Shown piece by piece: positions 34,417 to 42,713 of a stretch of DNA of 64,000 nucleotides. The notes beneath the pieces were generated by a model. It had not been told where the DNA came from and searched no databases. It worked only from the letters and a program-made list of their open reading frames with translations. This DNA comes from Rhizobium sp. 11515TR. Its GTDB lineage: Bacteria; Pseudomonadota; Alphaproteobacteria; Rhizobiales; Rhizobiaceae. Positions within the stretch are counted from its first letter, which is position 1. Every line of letters begins with the position of its first letter. The position numbers and the translations under genes are program-made. The DNA is taken from contig NZ_CP022999.1 in the NCBI RefSeq assembly GCF_002277895.1, forward strand, positions 744,001 through 808,000, read 5' to 3'.

Positions 34417-35940
34417 ATGACCATCCCGCTGCTGTCGCTGCGCGGCATCTCCAAAAGCTACGGCCAGGTCCATGCCAACAAGCATATCGACCTGGATGTG
34501 GCCAAGGGCTCGATCCATGCCATCCTCGGAGAAAACGGCGCCGGAAAATCGACCCTGATGAAGCTGATCTACGGCGTCGAACAGCCGGACGAAGGGACCA
34601 TCGCATGGCGTGGACAACCTCTCGGCCTTGCCTCCCCTGCGGAGGCGAGGCGTACCGGCATCGGGATGGTCTTTCAGCATTTCTCGCTGTTCGAGAACCT
34701 GACGGTCGTCGAGAACATTCGCTTGATCGTGGCGGGCCGCAGGGCCGAACTTGCGCAACGCATCCGCACATTGGGGGATGAATTCGGTCTCGAAGTCGAT
34801 CCGCTCGCCCATGTGCACGAACTGTCTGTTGGCGAGCGGCAGCGGGTGGAAATCATCCGATGCCTGATGACCGATCCGAAGCTGCTGATCCTCGACGAGC
34901 CAACGTCAGTCCTGCCGCCGCAGGCCGTCGAGAAACTGTTCGATACGCTGCGCCGCCTGCGCGATGGCGGCGTCTCGATCCTCTTCATCTCGCACAAGCT
35001 GGAGGAAATCCAGTCCCTATGCGACCGCGCCACCATCCTGCGTGCCGGCCATGTGACCGGGCACGTGGATCCGCGCGAGCATGACGCCCATGATCTCGCC
35101 CGCATGATGATCGGCCGCGACATGCCGGAAGCAATTCCCGCATTGCCTATGGCTGAAGACGAAAAGCGCCTGGAAATCATCGGCCTCGATTACCGACCCG
35201 ACGATCCTTTCGGCATGTCGCTCTCCAGCATCAGCCTGACGGTGCGCAGCGGCGAGATTCTGGGCATCGCCGGCATTTCCGGGAACGGGCAAAAGGAGCT
35301 TGCTGCCCTGATTTCCGGGGAAACGCCCCTGCCCCGAGACAAGCGCGATCAGATCTTCATGATGGGACAGGATGTTGGCAGCCTCGACGCCGCCAGCCGT
35401 CGGAAGCTTGGCTTTGCCTTTGTTCCGGAGGATCGGCTCGGGCATGGCGCCGTTCCCGAAATGTCCTTAACGCTTAATAGCCTGCTGACGGCCCATCCCT
35501 TGAAACTCGTCAAGCATGGTCTCCTCGACAAAGCGAAGGCAACGGACTTCGCAAAGGAGTGCATCCAGAATTATGACGTGCGCACGCGCGGCCCCGATGC
35601 GGAAGCAGGCTCGCTTTCCGGCGGAAACCTGCAGAAGTTCATCGTTGGCCGCGAAATCATGCTCGCCCCGAAACTGCTGTTTCTTGCCCAACCAACCTGG
35701 GGCGTCGATGTCGGCGCGGCTTCCGCCATTCGCAAGCGGCTGATCGAGCTGCGCAATCAAGGCATGGCAATTCTCGTCATATCGGAAGAACTCGAGGAAT
35801 TGTTCGAGCTCAGCGACGTCATCCAGGTCCTTTACCACGGCACGCTGAGCCCGCCACTCGTCACCCGCGATACGAAAGCTGAGGAGATCGGTCGATACAT
35901 GATCGGCGCACAGCCCCAAGGCGAAAAGGCATTCGCATGA
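34417..35940 (+). CDS. Purine/nucleoside-type ABC transporter ATPase (two NBDs)
   Basis: A 507-residue double ATPase of the sugar/BMP importer class. NBD1 has GENGAGKST, LSVGERQR and LDEPTSVL. NBD2 has the degenerate GISGNGQKE P-loop, the LSGGNLQK signature and a Walker B lacking the catalytic Glu (LAQPTWGVD), which is usual in this class. It lies seven bases after the BMP gene and overlaps the first permease gene by four bases. Confidence 0.9.
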   Translation: MTIPLLSLRGISKSYGQVHANKHIDLDVAKGSIHAILGENGAGKSTLMKLIYGVEQPDEGTIAWRGQPLGLASPAEARRTGIGMVFQHFSLFENLTVVENIRLIVAGRRAELAQRIRTLGDEFGLEVDPLAHVHELSVGERQRVEIIRCLMTDPKLLILDEPTSVLPPQAVEKLFDTLRRLRDGGVSILFISHKLEEIQSLCDRATILRAGHVTGHVDPREHDAHDLARMMIGRDMPEAIPALPMAEDEKRLEIIGLDYRPDDPFGMSLSSISLTVRSGEILGIAGISGNGQKELAALISGETPLPRDKRDQIFMMGQDVGSLDAASRRKLGFAFVPEDRLGHGAVPEMSLTLNSLLTAHPLKLVKHGLLDKAKATDFAKECIQNYDVRTRGPDAEAGSLSGGNLQKFIVGREIMLAPKLLFLAQPTWGVDVGAASAIRKRLIELRNQGMAILVISEELEELFELSDVIQVLYHGTLSPPLVTRDTKAEEIGRYMIGAQPQGEKAFA

Positions 35941-37037
35941 GCCGTTCCTTTTCTACAATCCTTCCCAGCTTGGTCCGCCGCGATCGAGCCTCGTTCGCCG
36001 CAAAGCTGCTCGCGCCGCCGATCGCCCTCATCGTCACCATCGCACTCAATCTCGGCCTCTATGTCGCGATGGGCCGTGATCCGATGGGGGTGATCTATGC
36101 CATGCTGATCGAGCCATTCGTCTCCTGGGCCTCGTTCTCGGAAGTATTGCTGAAGACCGGCCCACTGCTTCTGATTGCACAGGGTCTCGCAATCGGCTTT
36201 CGCGCGAAGGTCTTCAATATCGGCGCCGAAGGCCAATTCATTCTCGGCGCAATCTTCGCCTCCGCCATACCCATCTGGATGCCGCAGGCAACAGGCCAAT
36301 GGATGTGGCCCGCAATGCTGCTGCTCGGCACTCTCGGTGGCGCTCTATGGGCGTCTCTCACCGCTTTCTGGCGCGTCAGGCTCAACGCCAATGAAATCCT
36401 CGTCTCATTGATGCTGAGCTTCGTTGCCGCGCAATTGCTCAACTATCTTCTTCTCGGCCCGTGGAAAGATCCGGGCGGCTTCAATTTCCCGCAGTCCGTC
36501 ATGTTCCAGTACGACGCAATGGTTCCGATCCTGTTCGAGGGAACCCGCGTCAATGTCTCGCTTATCCTTGCTGCCGGTCTGTCGATCGCGGCGTGGATCT
36601 TCATGCAGAAGAGCTTTGCCGGATATAAATTGCAGGTCGGCGGGCTGGCGCCCCGGGCGGCAAGCTATGCCGGCTTCAAGGAGAGCTGGGCAATCTGGCT
36701 GTCGCTGATCATTGGCGGAGCGGCAGCCGGCCTTGCGGGTGCCGCCGAAGTTGCCGGACCGCTTGGCCAGCTGCAGCGTTCGATCTCGACCGGATATGGA
36801 TACGCGGCAATCATCGTTGCCTATCTTGGCGGTCTCAATCCAATCGGCATCGTCATCTCCGCGATCATCATCGCAGCGCTCTATATCGGTGGCGATAACG
36901 CCATGGTCTCCGCCAACCTGCCGATTGCAGCCGTCCGCGTGTTCCAGGGCAGCCTGCTCCTTATCTATCTCATCGCCGTCGCCTTCGTGCGCTATCGCAT
37001 CGTCTGGCGCCCTACACCCGCGCGGAGCGCATCATGA
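35937..37037 (+). CDS. Purine/nucleoside ABC transporter permease (YufP/NupP-like)
   Basis: A 366-residue BPD_transp_2 permease with a cytoplasmic N-terminal arm and about nine to ten membrane helices. The segment LLIAQGLAIGFRAKVFNIGAEGQ is characteristic of nucleoside/purine BMP importers. It overlaps both neighbours by four bases and forms the channel with the next gene product. Confidence 0.88.
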   Translation: MSRSFSTILPSLVRRDRASFAAKLLAPPIALIVTIALNLGLYVAMGRDPMGVIYAMLIEPFVSWASFSEVLLKTGPLLLIAQGLAIGFRAKVFNIGAEGQFILGAIFASAIPIWMPQATGQWMWPAMLLLGTLGGALWASLTAFWRVRLNANEILVSLMLSFVAAQLLNYLLLGPWKDPGGFNFPQSVMFQYDAMVPILFEGTRVNVSLILAAGLSIAAWIFMQKSFAGYKLQVGGLAPRAASYAGFKESWAIWLSLIIGGAAAGLAGAAEVAGPLGQLQRSISTGYGYAAIIVAYLGGLNPIGIVISAIIIAALYIGGDNAMVSANLPIAAVRVFQGSLLLIYLIAVAFVRYRIVWRPTPARSAS

Positions 37038-37945
37038 GCGCCGTCGAGTTCATTCTAGCCGGCATGATGGCAGCCGCAACGCCGTTTCTGCTGGCAGCCC
37101 TGGGCGAGCTTGTTGCTGAGCGCGCAGGCGTCTTGAACCTCGGCGTAGAGGGCTTGATGGCCGTTGGCGCCGTCATCGCGTTCATTGTCGTTTATCATGG
37201 CGGCGGTCATCTTCTCGCCTTTCTTGCGGCCGGTCTCGGAAGTGCGCTCCTCTCCATGTTTTTTGCCGGTATCACACTGGGCTTCAACGCGAACCAGGTT
37301 GCGGCTGGTCTTGCCCTCGGCATTCTCGGCCAGGGCCTCTCCGCGCTGTTCGGCAAGAGTTATGAGAGCCTGACCGTCACCACGTTGCCAAAGATCGCAA
37401 TTCCCGGGCTTTCGCAAATTCCGGTCGTCGGGGGCCTTTTCAGTCAGGATATCGTCGTCTGGATCTCGCTTGTCGTGACGATCGGCATATGGGCGACGTT
37501 TGCCTACAGCAAGGTTGGTCTTATCCTTCGCGCCGTCGGTGAAAATCCGAAAGCTGCGCATGCCATCGGCTATCCCATTGTCTCGATCCGCTTCGCGGCA
37601 GTTACGTTTGGCGGCATGATGGCCGGATTTGCCGGCGCATATGCCTCGACGATCTATACACCGCTCTGGGCGGACGGCATGATCGCCGGGCGGGGCTGGA
37701 TTGCCATTGCCCTCGTTGTCTTTGGAACCTGGCTGACATCCAGGATTTTCCTGGGTGCCTGCCTGTTCGGTGCGGTGTCGCTGATGGGTCTTGCGGCGCA
37801 GGCCAGCGGGCTCGCAGTTTCCTCGCAATTGCTCGCATGCCTGCCCTATCTCGTGACGATCATCGTCCTTGGCATCATCTCCGTAGATCGCCGGCTCCTG
37901 AAGCTCAACGGTGTCGCCTCACTCGGCGAACCGTTTGAACGATAG
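37034..37945 (+). CDS. Purine/nucleoside ABC transporter permease (YufQ/NupQ-like)
   Basis: A 303-residue hydrophobic permease with the family's ERAGVLNLGVEGLM near residue 33 and the RAVGENPKAA cytoplasmic loop. It completes the BMP-type importer, and no further gene follows on this strand for 200 bp. It is the last gene of the 29.7-37.9 kb operon. Confidence 0.88.
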   Translation: MSAVEFILAGMMAAATPFLLAALGELVAERAGVLNLGVEGLMAVGAVIAFIVVYHGGGHLLAFLAAGLGSALLSMFFAGITLGFNANQVAAGLALGILGQGLSALFGKSYESLTVTTLPKIAIPGLSQIPVVGGLFSQDIVVWISLVVTIGIWATFAYSKVGLILRAVGENPKAAHAIGYPIVSIRFAAVTFGGMMAGFAGAYASTIYTPLWADGMIAGRGWIAIALVVFGTWLTSRIFLGACLFGAVSLMGLAAQASGLAVSSQLLACLPYLVTIIVLGIISVDRRLLKLNGVASLGEPFER

Positions 37946-38149
37946 CGAATGTGCATAGGCGGAAACTTCCATATCCGCAGGTCGCGGCGACTGATCGCTT
38001 GAAGCACGGGTGATGGACAGCAAAAATCCGCCGATGAATTTCCTTCGCTTGCCTTCAGGGCAGCAATACCGGCATTCTTCTTGCTTCTGCCAATTCGTGA
38101 GCAGTCCCTGAGAGGGCGTGTTCGCTGGTTCAGAGCAAGGAGGCCTTCC

Positions 38150-39796
38150 GTGATCCCATCCGATACTCAAGATAGAGTCCTGCCGAACGAGCCGGTACTT
38201 TCCGTGCGCGGTCTGACGGTCAGCCTTCCGAAGAACATGGAACGCGTGCATGCGGTGCAGGATATCACCTTCGACCTGATGCAAGGCGAGATCCTTTGCA
38301 TCATCGGTGAATCCGGCTCGGGAAAATCGGTGACCGCGAACGCGATCATGGGCCTGCTGCCATCCATCATAAAGGTAACGGCAGGTACGATCCGCTTCAA
38401 GGGCGCGAACCTCGTAAGCGCCGACGCTGCCACCCTTCGAAGCCTGAGGGGACGGGCCGTTTCGATCATTTTCCAGGACCCGCTCTCGGCACTCAATCCC
38501 CTGATGACGATCGGCGACCAGATCATCGAGGTTCTTGATGCTCACAAGATCGGCACGCCGGAAAGCCGGCGGCAGAAGGTGAAGGAACTGCTCGGCGAAG
38601 TCGGCCTGCCTGATCCGGAGCTTCTCCAGCATCAATATCCCTTCCGGCTGTCCGGCGGGCAGCGGCAGCGCGTGATGATCGCCATGGCGCTGGCGCTCGA
38701 TCCGGATGTGCTGATCGCCGACGAACCGACCACCGCACTGGACGTGACGACGCAGGCCCAGATCCTCGAATTGATCCGCAAGATACAGGCGCGCAAAAAG
38801 ATGAGCGTCATGTTCATCACCCATGATTTCGGGGTGGTCGCCGAGATTGCCGACAGGGTGATCGTCATGGAGAAGGGTCACCTCGTCGAACAGGGACCGG
38901 CGGCGCAGGTGCTGAATGCGCCTGTTCATCCCTATACGCAGCGTCTTATCGCGGCCGTTCCCCGCATGACGACCGCCGGTCGCGAAACCATTACCGAAGC
39001 GCCCGTGGTGCTGGAAGTCGATAAGCTCAACAAGACCTATCGAGCGGGAAGCGGCTTCCTGTCGAAATCGCGGACGGTGCAGGCGGTCAACGACGTCAGC
39101 TTCTCGATCCGCAAGGGACGCACATTGGGTGTGGTCGGTGAATCCGGCTCCGGAAAATCCTCGCTCGGCCGCGTCCTGTTGAAGCTTTTGAGCTCGGACA
39201 GCGGTCGGATTCTCTTCGATGGCCGCGATATCGCTCCGCTGTCAGACGACGAGTTCCGGCCATTGCGTCCTTATATGCAGATGATCTTTCAAGATCCATT
39301 CGCCTCGCTGAACCCGCGCCATACGATCGGCCGCATTCTCACCGTCGGACCGATGGCGCACGGCCTGTCGATGCATGAGGCCAAGGCGAAGGCGCTGCGT
39401 CTTCTCAAGCGCGTCGGCCTCGACGAAGGTGCCTTTGACCGCTTTCCCCATGAGTTCTCCGGTGGCCAGCGCCAGCGCATCGGCATCGCCCGTGCCTTGA
39501 TGTTCGACCCAGTGCTGCTGGTGGCCGACGAGGCAGTCTCCGCTCTCGACGTCTCGATCCAGGCGCAAATCCTCAAGCTTCTTGCCGAAATCCAGCAGGA
39601 CACCAAGGTCGCGATGATCTTCATCACCCACGATCTGCGCGTCGCCAGCCAGATCTGCGACGAGGTCGCCGTCATGTACAAGGGCGAGATCGTCGAATAT
39701 GGTCCGCCTTCGCAGATCTTCCGCGCGCCGTCGCATGCCTATACTCAAAGCCTGCTGGCTGCCATCCCCGGCAGCGACTGGGAAGCGGTCGGCTAA
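38150..39796 (+). CDS. Fused oligopeptide ABC transporter ATPase (GsiA/DppDF-like)
   Basis: A 548-residue tandem ATPase. NBD1 has GESGSGKSV, LSGGQRQR and ADEPTTALD; NBD2 has GESGSGKSS, FSGGQRQR and ADEAVSALD. The frame is open from 38081, but GTG 38150 is preceded by a perfect AAGGAGG (38137-38143) six bases away. Its permeases and binding protein are most likely the products at 42714-46329, with a regulator and two enzymes in between, an uncommon gene order for this importer class. Confidence 0.87.
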   Translation: MIPSDTQDRVLPNEPVLSVRGLTVSLPKNMERVHAVQDITFDLMQGEILCIIGESGSGKSVTANAIMGLLPSIIKVTAGTIRFKGANLVSADAATLRSLRGRAVSIIFQDPLSALNPLMTIGDQIIEVLDAHKIGTPESRRQKVKELLGEVGLPDPELLQHQYPFRLSGGQRQRVMIAMALALDPDVLIADEPTTALDVTTQAQILELIRKIQARKKMSVMFITHDFGVVAEIADRVIVMEKGHLVEQGPAAQVLNAPVHPYTQRLIAAVPRMTTAGRETITEAPVVLEVDKLNKTYRAGSGFLSKSRTVQAVNDVSFSIRKGRTLGVVGESGSGKSSLGRVLLKLLSSDSGRILFDGRDIAPLSDDEFRPLRPYMQMIFQDPFASLNPRHTIGRILTVGPMAHGLSMHEAKAKALRLLKRVGLDEGAFDRFPHEFSGGQRQRIGIARALMFDPVLLVADEAVSALDVSIQAQILKLLAEIQQDTKVAMIFITHDLRVASQICDEVAVMYKGEIVEYGPPSQIFRAPSHAYTQSLLAAIPGSDWEAVG

Positions 39797-39969
39797 AGCG
39801 TCCATCGTACGAAGCATGGCAGCGCCGAATGCGGCCCGCTTCTGCTTAATTACCACCATTCGTGCACGCGCCAGCGGCGATTGATGCCTGAGAAACAGGC
39901 AGTCTTCCGCGCTGATTATTTTTTATCTGATTGGGCGAAAAAATAGTTGCATTTATCCACTATCCGTCC

Positions 39970-39985
39970 TTTCATGAGCATGAAA
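39970..39985. promoter_or_regulatory. Candidate MarR-family operator
   Basis: TTTCATG-AG-CATGAAA has perfect 7-bp inverted arms and lies ~95 bp upstream of the MarR gene, just after an AT-rich promoter-like stretch (39915-39960). MarR proteins commonly bind palindromes of this size in their own promoters. Function is inferred. Confidence 0.45.
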
Positions 39986-40079
39986 TTTCCAGCGACGATC
40001 CGCCGCAGACGATCATGAACTTGCCACGCATTAAGGGTTGTGGGAACGATGTTTCGTTGCCTTTCAAAGGTTCCGAGCC

Positions 40080-40562
40080 ATGCCGCCGACCAAGGTCCCG
40101 CCAACGTCCGTGAAGGATATCGATATCGATGTCCTTGAGGATACGCTGAGCTTTTATATCCGCAGCATCAATCTTGCCGTCTCGCGCGATCTGGACGAGA
40201 AGCTGGAAGGTCTGGACGTCGCCCGCGGAACGGGAAAGATCACCACCCTGTTTCTGGTCGACGACAATCCGGGAATCCGGCCTTCCACTATTGCGCAAAT
40301 CATCCTGAAAGACCGCTCGGCGACCGGCAGGCTGATCGAACAGATGGAAGCACATGATCTCCTTACGCGCGAGACGTCGGCGGACGACAGCCGCGCCCAG
40401 GAACTCTACATCACGGAAAAAGGTCACGAACTGGCAAAACGCGTGCGTGCCATCGTCACCAAGCAATCCCGCGAATTCTTTTCCGACATCACCGACGAAG
40501 AACACAGGCTCCTGATCGACATACTGCGACGGACTTACCGGCGCATCGTGTCGCAATCGTGA
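40080..40562 (+). CDS. MarR-family transcriptional regulator
   Basis: A 160-residue winged-helix regulator. The MarR core spans about residues 25-140, with recognition helix around ILKDRSATGRLIEQMEAHDLL and the wing RETSADDSRAQELYITEKG. An in-frame ATG 42 bp upstream is possible; ATG 40080 fits family length. It is followed by the SDR gene after 25 bp and is likely the local regulator of the oxidoreductase/importer operon. Confidence 0.85.
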   Translation: MPPTKVPPTSVKDIDIDVLEDTLSFYIRSINLAVSRDLDEKLEGLDVARGTGKITTLFLVDDNPGIRPSTIAQIILKDRSATGRLIEQMEAHDLLTRETSADDSRAQELYITEKGHELAKRVRAIVTKQSREFFSDITDEEHRLLIDILRRTYRRIVSQS

Positions 40563-40587
40563 GCCGGCAAACCATAGGAGAGCAAAC

Positions 40588-41292
40588 ATGGGCATGAGTG
40601 AGGAGCGTGTCGCAATGATATCCGGTGCCAGCCGGGGGATCGGCGCGGCACTCGCCGAGGAACTTGCCGCCAAGGGATGGCGGCTTTCGCTCGGCATGCG
40701 CCGTCCCGAAATGCCCGCATGGGCAGACCCTGCACGCGTTGGCGCCTTTGCCTATGATGCCGTCGATGCGGACGCATCCGATCGCTGGGCGGAAGAGACG
40801 CTTCGCACCTTCGGGCGTATCGATGCGGTCGTCGCCAATGCCGGCATTGGCATCGCGAAGAGCGTGATCGAAGCCGATGATGCCGACCTCGACGGTCTGC
40901 TCGAGGTGAACGTCAAGGCACCCCGAAGGCTTGCAAAATCCGCATGGAGCGCCCTTGCTTCAAGCGGGCGCGGCCGGGTCATCATCGTCGCTTCGCTTTC
41001 GGGAAAGCGGGTGAAATCCGCAAACTCCGGCCTTTATGCCGTCTCCAAATTCGCGGCGGTCGCGCTGGCCCATGCCATACGCCACACCGGCTTTGACCTA
41101 GGCATCCGCGCTACCGCCATCTGCCCCGGCTTCGTCGCGACCGACATGGCGCGCGGGCTTACGAGCAAGCCCGATAGCGAGATGACCGATCCGCGCGACC
41201 TCGCCCGCATCATTTCCACGCTGATGGATTTGCCCAACGAGGCAAGCGTTGCCGAATTTACCATCAATTGCCAGTTAGAGGAGTCCTTCTGA
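40588..41292 (+). CDS. Short-chain dehydrogenase/reductase
   Basis: A 234-residue classical SDR with cofactor motif SGASRGIG, NAG (VANAGIG), a catalytic Ser in VASLSGKR and YAVSK. It lies 25 bp after the MarR gene and two bases before the FAD oxidoreductase gene, so it is in an operon with them. Substrate is unknown; a carbonyl or alcohol intermediate of an amine/amino-acid compound handled by its neighbours is plausible. Confidence 0.87.
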   Translation: MGMSEERVAMISGASRGIGAALAEELAAKGWRLSLGMRRPEMPAWADPARVGAFAYDAVDADASDRWAEETLRTFGRIDAVVANAGIGIAKSVIEADDADLDGLLEVNVKAPRRLAKSAWSALASSGRGRVIIVASLSGKRVKSANSGLYAVSKFAAVALAHAIRHTGFDLGIRATAICPGFVATDMARGLTSKPDSEMTDPRDLARIISTLMDLPNEASVAEFTINCQLEESF

Positions 41293-41294
41293 CC

Positions 41295-42626
41295 ATGCCC
41301 GGCCCCTATGTTGTCCCCGTTCACGGGGATGCGGAACTGCCCAAGGAAGTCGACGTCGTCGTCATCGGCGGTGGCATCATCGGCACCTCGACGACGCTGG
41401 AACTTGCCGAACGGGGTCTGCGGGTCGCGCTTTGCGAGAAGGGCGGCATCGGCCAGGAGCAATCAAGCCGCAACTGGGGTTGGGTACGCATTTCCAGGCG
41501 CGATCCGCGCGAAGTGCCCCTTATGGCGGAGGCCCTGCGCATCTGGAGCACGCTCGACAAACGTACCGGCCGCGACACGGGCTACAAGCGCGCCGGTATC
41601 ATCTTCACCTGCGCGGATGACAAGCAATATGCCGATCATGAGCGCTGGAACCGCAATCTGGAAGGCTACCAGCTGGAAAGCCGCATGATCAGCGGCGCCG
41701 AATTCAAGAACCTCTTTCCCGGCACGCAGATGGAGCTCAAGGGCGCTCTCTTTACCGCTGCCGACGGCCGTGCCGAGCCGCAGCGAGCCGCCCCCGCCAT
41801 TGCCGAGGCCGCCCGCGATAAGGGGGCCTCCATTCTGACCGAATGCGCCGTGCGCGGCATCGAGACAGCCGGCGGCCGCATCTCCGGCGTCATCACCGAA
41901 CGTGGCCCGATCGCCTGCAAGGCCGTCGTGCTTGCCGGCGGCGCCTGGTCAAGCCTGTTTGCCGGCATGTTCGGGCTCGATCTGCCGCAGTTGAAGGTGA
42001 TGAATTCCGTCTTGCGCACCAAGCCGCTGGAAGGCGGCCCCGAGCAAGCCATCTGGGCGAGCGGCTTTGCCCTGCGCAAGCGTCAGGATGGCGGCTACAC
42101 GATCGCGTCGGGCCATGAGAACATCGTGGACATCGTGCCGAGCTCCTTCCGTTACGCCGGCAAGTTCCTGCCGGCGCTGAAAAAGGAATGGCGCTCGCTG
42201 AACTTCCGCGTTTCCGGTCGGTTCTTCGACGAAGCGCGCATTCCCAATCGGTGGGCGATGGACGAGGCAAGCCCCTTCGAATATTGCCGCGTCCTCGACC
42301 CCAAACCCTCCACCAAGCTTTCGAATGCGGCGCTCGCCAACCTCAAGAAAGCTTTTCCGGTTTTCGAGAAGGCCGAGATCGCTCAGCGCTGGGCGGGTTA
42401 TATCGACGTGACGCCGGATGCCGTGCCGGTGATCGATGCGATCGACAGTATTCCGGGCTTTCATATCGCCACCGGCTTTTCCGGCCATGGCTTCGGCATC
42501 GGGCCGGCCGCCGGCCGGCTGATGGCCGACATCGTCACCGGCAAGCTGCCGGTGGTCGACCGCAAGAACTTCCGCTTTTCCCGCTTCCACGACGGTTCGA
42601 AGATCGAACTGATCAGTGGTTTCTGA
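41295..42626 (+). CDS. FAD-dependent amino-acid/amine oxidoreductase (DAO family)
   Basis: A 443-residue DAO-type flavoenzyme. FAD motif VVIGGGIIGTSTTLELAE is near residue 22, SSRNWGWVRIS follows as in a rhizobial DadA-like subgroup, and the C-terminal GFHIATGFSGHGFGIGPA segment closes the FAD site. It probably oxidises an N-substituted or D-amino acid. ATG 41295 has GAGGAG upstream. It precedes the binding protein of the peptide-type importer by 87 bp. Confidence 0.85.
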   Translation: MPGPYVVPVHGDAELPKEVDVVVIGGGIIGTSTTLELAERGLRVALCEKGGIGQEQSSRNWGWVRISRRDPREVPLMAEALRIWSTLDKRTGRDTGYKRAGIIFTCADDKQYADHERWNRNLEGYQLESRMISGAEFKNLFPGTQMELKGALFTAADGRAEPQRAAPAIAEAARDKGASILTECAVRGIETAGGRISGVITERGPIACKAVVLAGGAWSSLFAGMFGLDLPQLKVMNSVLRTKPLEGGPEQAIWASGFALRKRQDGGYTIASGHENIVDIVPSSFRYAGKFLPALKKEWRSLNFRVSGRFFDEARIPNRWAMDEASPFEYCRVLDPKPSTKLSNAALANLKKAFPVFEKAEIAQRWAGYIDVTPDAVPVIDAIDSIPGFHIATGFSGHGFGIGPAAGRLMADIVTGKLPVVDRKNFRFSRFHDGSKIELISGF

Positions 42627-42713
42627 CCTCTCCGAACCAGGCAGACAGTACAAAGACGAAAGAGACGAAAGAGAAAAACAGCCGAAATCCTACCAACAAA
42701 AAGGGGAACGATC

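Noticed and set aside
42655..42676. AGACGAAAG tandem repeat as a mobile or regulatory element
   Set aside because: Only about two copies in a short purine-rich leader; more likely chance or a leader feature.
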